Below, in pieces: positions 58,701 to 64,000 of a DNA stretch of 64,000 nucleotides; position 1 is the first letter of the stretch, and the number at the start of each line of letters is the position of its first letter. The notes beneath the pieces were generated by a model. The model saw only the letters and a program-made list of their open reading frames with translations, made no database searches and was not told where the DNA came from. The position numbers were made by a program, and so were the translations under genes. Source of the DNA: Gnetum montanum. Taxonomy: Eukaryota > Streptophyta > Gnetopsida > Gnetales > Gnetaceae. The stretch is from NCBI GenBank assembly GCA_015680685.1, contig MNCI01016011.1:130923-194922 (forward strand), in the 5' to 3' direction.

Positions 58701-61364
58701 TATTATTATTTTATCATTATATCATTTCTGTTTTGATTGATTAGAATGCTAAGTGAAATTATAATTATCCTTATTAAAATTGATATCTATATATCCAATA
58801 TTCTACTAAATTTGAAGAAAATTTAATCCACCATCTTGGTTTGCTGTGTTTAACTTGATAGCTATGTAAATAATATCTAAATAGATTCAAGGTAGAAACT
58901 ATAATAGTATCATTTGAAATGGAATAGTTAATATAAAAGAGATGAAGAAGAGTCTCTATTCAATATAACCACCAGGAAAATTAAAAATAATTATTAATAT
59001 TCTAGAAGATATTTTTATTATTTATTTAATTATTCTAAAATTTCTCTATACTATTTATTCAAAATATTTATAATTTCTTTCATAAATTTTTATCAACTTT
59101 TTATTCTTTATTTGAGTTTTGTTTATCTATATTAATTTTATTTCTTATATTTTAATAATTAAAAAATTACATCAATGCATAGGGTAAAATCTATCACATG
59201 GTGAAATTTCATGAATATATATATTTTTACTAATCCATCCAAAAGATGTTCAATTGACTAAGGAAGTAAAAAAGATTTATCACATATTTTGTGAATGATA
59301 ATACTCAATGATACTATCATGCAATGATGTAGATACAAAGCACAAATCTAACTTAAATAATCTAATCTTGCCTTAACATCTTTAGAAGACTGATGTGTTT
59401 AGTTATATGAATCTTAGGGATTTATTTTTGAAGTTGAGTCAAAAGATATAGGGCATATTTGGTTGGGTGAGCTTATGTTAAATCTATACATGTTATCCTT
59501 TGATTTTAAATAACCATTTAGTTTTGCCCAAATATATCCATGGATGTGTCCATGATTTTTTATACTTAACTTTTTTCTTTTTAATCTTGGCAAATTTTGT
59601 CTTCAATAGACATCTTCTCTTGCATTTTGTCTTTGCATGCCTCTTCATGCACTCATAGTTTTAGGTCTAGTTAACACACTTTGATACCATACTAGGTTGA
59701 CAATTTTAGCTTGAGTTCTTTGACTTGGCCTAGAAGAGAACAAATGAGAGTAATACTCAATGCAACGATGCTAAAACATAATGATACAGTTAGGGAAAAG
59801 TAACTCCTCCTTTAATGTATTAGTAATTATATTGGGAAGCTTGTAGAATCTTTACTTTTATATGTGGTTTGCATTAATTTATCTTACTAATGTAGTTGGT
59901 TGCAATTTGAAAGAACTACTTCAACAAGTAACCCATGTACACATGTTGTAATTTCAAAAGAATTCAAGGCTTAAATGTAACAAATTTAGATTATTTAGAC
60001 ACTTGCTCATGACTTGTAATTGTAGGGCAAAATAAATGTTTCTTAGTAAGAGCCCTCTTTTAACTAGAAGGTATACATTTTCTTGAGATAAATTTTGGAA
60101 ATAATAAAAGAAATGTTGTAAGACTCTTAGAAATGCAACTTGTAAAAAATTAAGGAAAAAGTTGATAATTGCACAAAAGATAACAAATATATGTTCGTAT
60201 AAAAACTAAATAAAGAACTACTTTTAATTTATGATTATCATGAGAATCCTACTAACTTCAATGTTATTTGGCCTTTATAAAATTTACATTTACATGTTTA
60301 ATGACCATAATTATATTAAAGAACTTTGTAATCACTAAACCTAGATTAATTAATTTTTTATTTCCTTCCTATAGTAATCTTATAGTCCTATGAGTTTTTT
60401 ATTTATTTTTTAACATGCTTGATACACATCAATGATTCCAAGAAACATAGGATCTAGGTTTGGAGAGGACTACTAAGCTTTGTAAGTAAGGTTGATCTTC
60501 ATAAATTAGACCAAGTTAGATTTTGCTTTTCTTTCCTATAATCTAGTGTTTCATTTTTTTTTATGAAATAGTTATATTTTTCTTCAATAAAACTACAACT
60601 TTTTCACAGTTAAATTAAAATTTTTCAACAACATCCATTTATTAGCGTATCATGTTAGCATATACTAATGGATAATGTTTATTATTGTGGCATCTTACTA
60701 CAACCTAATGTTTATGTAGATTTGCACAAGTATCTAGTTTCATGAGTTTTTATTTTTAAAAATTAATATTCATTTATTTATAAAATTTATATATACACCT
60801 TTATAAGTAGACATGAAGAGTGTTATATTTTTGTTAGTATCTATCTAAACTAGACTAGAAGTCTTCAATTCTATTTATACTTTGAAAATGTATTACATGA
60901 GCATAGGCTTATGGTTTGTTTTTATTGGGCATCGAGTATAATATTTCTATGTATTCTATTTGTATGGTTGGTTTTATTAAGAATAGTAGTACCAACATTT
61001 CTAGCATTATTAAATAATATTTGAAAAAAGGTTAAGTGGTAGTATTAATATTGATAATTAGAGAAGCCAAAGTTTTCCAAAAGATAAATTGTTAATATTT
61101 GTAATTGTTGAAATGTGAAGATATTAATAGATAGATTTAAAGACCGTGTTGCTTCCAAGTAGGTCACATGTTAATTTATTGTTATTAAAATTCATGAACA
61201 AAATAGCCTTAATGTATAGAGACACATTGGTAGACAATGTTTAAAGAGATCTTAAATTAATTAAGTGATGATCAAATAAAAATTAGGTGAGAGCTAGAAG
61301 TTAGGTTTATAAAAAAGAACAAAGAAGATATAAATATCTATTTTACTATAAAATTGAAGATAAT
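55721..61364. other. AT-rich DNA without recognisable genes
   Basis: I see no gene, RNA or repeat array that I can defend. The longest open frame (58216-58404, 62 residues) matches nothing I know. A weak minus-strand TGGTATCAA at 59681-59689 could be a decayed primer site. Confidence 0.5.
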
Positions 61365-61380
61365 AAAAAATAACCAACCT

Positions 61381-61515
61381 ATACCTATGGGTATAATTAG
61401 TTGGGAGGTTGTGGATTCAATTCATACCTTTGCTATGTAGCTTTGTGTTGGGGTTACATCTACAATTCTATGTAGGTTGTAGTACTACTACTAGCCTAAA
61501 TGTCTATTTGCTTAC
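61381..61515 (+). mobile_element. Candidate SINE with 15-bp target duplication
   Basis: A 135-bp unit is flanked by AAAAATAACCAACCT (61366-61380) and AAAAATAGCCAACCT (61516-61530), one mismatch in 15. Its start resembles the internal promoter of a tRNA-derived SINE: TATAATTAGTTGG as an A-box-like stretch and GTGGATTCAATTCATAC as a B-box-like stretch (GGTTCGANTCC type). Only one copy is visible, so the family is unproven. Confidence 0.45.
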
Positions 61516-61530
61516 AAAAATAGCCAACCT

Positions 61531-63309
61531 TACATAGGATACAGTAAAAATTTTTAATGGATTACTTATTGAAAATTATTAGTCTCAATGCCATTTGTGT
61601 TATATAAATCTTGCATCCTTTTCTAACAAGCAATAACCTTGTTCTATAGTGTTAGGATCACAGCCATAAATATAGGCATAACTATCATAAAATAATTAAA
61701 TTTTAAGGACTTTTCAAGGCTTAGGATTTTAAAATTCCTATAGTATCAAGCTAGAAGAAGCTATTAAAGTAGACTCTTTATCTCTTTGTTTCTTAAGAAA
61801 AATTAAGAAATTTCTCTAATGTTGCACACAAAACCAAATGCTCTAGGGTAGAGCTTTCCAAACCCAAAATTTCTTAATGGTAAAATCAAATTACTACCAA
61901 ATGTGTGAGAATTCAAACATGTTTCCAAAGTCCATATACATTTTGATTCTTGCTAAAAATAGTTTTAAATATAATAATTCAATGAACACCTCATAAATAA
62001 ATAGTTAGCTATTGTATGGAAAGTGCATAGATCATTATGAAGATCACCTTTTAAGGCAATCAAAAAGGATGGAGGAAATCTAGCATATCAGTTTATATAT
62101 AAATAACTCCATATGGAAGATTATTACATTTTTATTTTTAATGAGATAATGCATTGGTTAAAACTACCTAATAGAGTTATAACTAATATGATTAACTTCA
62201 AACTCTGATTTTAGTCTTAGGCTATGCTAACTTTATATTAACTTAATTTTATTAAAGGTAGCATGAGTTACGAACCTATCATCTTAATGCTTACACATTA
62301 TATCAAATTAGAGAGGGTTTTCTAATATCAAGTGCATTTGTAAAATTAAAGTTATAATATAGAAATTTTTCTTGCATAATCTTGATCCAAAACCATTTTG
62401 TAGTATAGATTTGCCCAACAATCTACCTAAAAGATCCCTATGATTATTTTCTAAATGATTAAGGTTCTAACTACCTTTATTTGATGGTTTATATGTAGTA
62501 TCCCATTTGATATAGTACTTAAACCTTTTAAAATGGTTACTCTAAAAAAACATTCTCTCCTTATCATCAATTTTCTACTAGTCTTAGAAACTTTGAAGCA
62601 TGTCATGTAAGGGCTTGTAAATTATAATAAATTAAGTGAAAAGGAAAAGCTTAGGAAAATTTAGTGGCATTCCAACCTTGAAGCCCTATTTTTGATTTTC
62701 CATACACTAAATTCCATTCTCATGTAATACGGATAACACTAAATATAAATTTTGAAGAATATTTTTCATATACTACAAGAAAAATTTGGAAGTCTTAAAA
62801 AGATACAATAGTTTTGGCAAGTTGTATTCTAACTAATTACCATAGTTTTAGAATAAATGTTGGTTAAGATAGAGAATTCTATCAATTTTTTATATACCCT
62901 ATCAATATAATTAAATACTCTATCCAAAAGTAATTAAGTATCATCCTTTACAAATTCTTGTAAGTCAAGCTCCTTTACCTTTATTACTAGAGTTGAATTA
63001 TGTAAGCTTTGAAACTACTGTTAGAGTGCATCTAAGTTTCTTGTTAATGTTATAAGCTCTAATGTTACTATTATAAGTCCTATAGATATAAAATTAACTA
63101 CATATTCAATGCTATAGTAAAAATGGAGAGTAAGTCTCTAGCCCTTGCTAAATTAGGGAAAAAACTCATATAATTAATTCCACTATGGTCCATTTCAATT
63201 TACAATTGGAATTTAGGTTAAACTGAAATCTTCTCTCCATCATTAAATGTTAAATGTTACCTATGTAGTTGTTAGCTTGAGCTTTTGGACTAATTTGAAA
63301 TGACATATT
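61531..63309. other. AT-rich DNA without recognisable genes
   Basis: Nothing supported here. Confidence 0.5.
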
Positions 63310-64000
63310 AGCTCAAGATCCTTTCAACACTCTTGTTTACAAGGAGTTAGCTAGAGCTTGGTTAGCCTTCCAACATTGGGAAGTGTACAGAGCACAAAGT
63401 GCCTTAACTAAAAGTAGACTCACTTGGTTAAATATTCAAGATGAACATTGTAAGAAATTTTTCAAGTATCTAAATAGCTCTTCTCCCTCAAATTCTTTAG
63501 ACAAAACCTCCAGTGACAACAACACCATCAATGACCATAATAGTATTCTCACATTTCTCAAGAATCATTATGAAACCCTATTTGCAACTACCCTTGTGGA
63601 CATCTCATCGTTTGAGGTTGCTACCCTCAATTATCCTAGCTTTATCAATTCTACTATGTGACAAAGTTTAGACACCGATATCACCAAGGAGGAGCTTCAG
63701 GTGGCTTGTTCCAAGTTGAGTTAGGGTAAGGCTCTTGGTTTTGAAGGTTTCCCTATTAAATTTTTTAAAAATCACTGGGATCTAGTGGGAAACAACCTTC
63801 TCTAGGTTATCAAAGAGGCTATCATTGCTAGTTCCCTAGGGCCCAATCTAAATCAAGGGATTATTCATCTTCTTCCTAAGTCTAGGGATCCTACTTTTAT
63901 CTCCAATTGATGTCCCATAACACTTCTTATTGTGGTGTATAAAATTTGGGCCAAGTGCTTAGCTTTACAATTGAAAAGAATTCTTGGCCAAATTATATCT
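63310..64000 (+). pseudogene. L1-type LINE, start of the reverse-transcriptase region (runs off the window)
   Basis: Open frame from about 63310 (DPFNTLVYKELARAWLAF), through CKKFFKYL (NTKFFHxxx type) and NHYETLFATTL to a stop at 63659. It then reads EELQVACSKL, GKALGFEGFPIKFFKNHWD (KSPGPDGFxxxFxxxxW type, near 63730), LNQGIIHLLPKSRDPTFIS (IxLIPK) and CPITLLIVVYKIWAKCLALQLKRIL (RPISLLNxxYKIxxKxLAxRL). Stops break it in at least four places. The catalytic box would lie beyond the window end. It appears 5'-truncated: no endonuclease upstream. Confidence 0.8.

Noticed and set aside
59400-59480. GGGCATATTTGGTTGGG, like the terminus of a PIF/Harbinger-type MITE
   Set aside because: No matching inverted terminus or target duplication could be found nearby.
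59681-59700. Minus-strand TGGTATCAA that might be a primer-binding site
   Set aside because: No LTR boundary, gag or polypurine tract accompanies it; nine matching bases are too few in AT-rich DNA.

Overview
The window is plant-like, transposon-packed DNA from a large genome. Almost everything recognisable is a decayed retroelement: Ty3/gypsy elements of the Tat lineage (told by a second, archaeal-type RNase H between RNase H and integrase), another Ty3/gypsy type, a Ty1/copia fragment, RTE-type and L1-type LINEs and one candidate SINE. The Tat lineage, iMet-type primer sites and GT-AG introns point to a vascular plant. A gymnosperm or fern would fit, but the species cannot be read from the sequence. 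No intact host gene, rRNA, tRNA or CRISPR array was seen. Elements are named E1-E7 here.

Layout. 1-1126: E4, a relic carrying part of an intron-containing additional gene (plus strand). 1127-37035: E3, a Tat element on the minus strand that inserted into E4. Its left LTR (1127-1340, then 19614-19628, then 30914-33006) was later split by two more Tat elements that landed 15 bp apart: E1 (1341-19608, minus strand, 5-bp duplication GTATG) and E2 (19629-30908, plus strand, 5-bp duplication AGTAA). E3 keeps part of gag and protease but has no RT/RNase H/integrase and no second LTR. 37040-39720: two related LTR-like promoter/polyadenylation modules, head to head. 39978-52150: E6, a plus-strand Ty3/gypsy element with an iMet-type primer site, split between protease and RT by E5 (41868-50771, minus strand), whose own pol is deleted from RT to the end of integrase. 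52190-54451: E7, 5' LTR and gag of a minus-strand Ty1/copia element. 54600-55720: RTE-type LINE reverse transcriptase relic. 55720-63310: AT-rich DNA with only a candidate SINE at 61381-61515. 63310-64000: L1-type LINE running off the window.

The most interesting object is inside E1. The order in E1 is LTR, 47-bp tandem repeats, gag, protease, a 5.7-kb non-coding stretch, then RT/RNase H/aRNase H/integrase, LTR. The stretch between protease and RT ends in a splice-acceptor-like site just before pol in both E1 and E2, as expected for an Ogre-like intron. In E1 this putative intron contains an antisense gene (8446-12756, plus strand) of eight exons, all joined in frame by GT-AG introns. Its N-terminal part resembles an FCP1/HAD-type phosphatase domain without its catalytic aspartates; the middle resembles the putative plant transposon protein domain carried by plant retrotransposons; the C-terminal part is acidic and helical. 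A second copy of the middle part, with an intron in the same place and phase, survives in E4. All copies carry stop codons, so what is seen is a fossil, but the architecture is coherent.

Other structural themes are GCGTATAC-rich repeats in E1's LTR, leader and antisense-gene intron, clusters of long palindromes in E2's LTR, 192-bp tandem repeats in E3's LTR, a repeated PYVVRVPP-like peptide between Gag and protease, and short AGTTTAAGGCC-like cassettes at both edges of pol.
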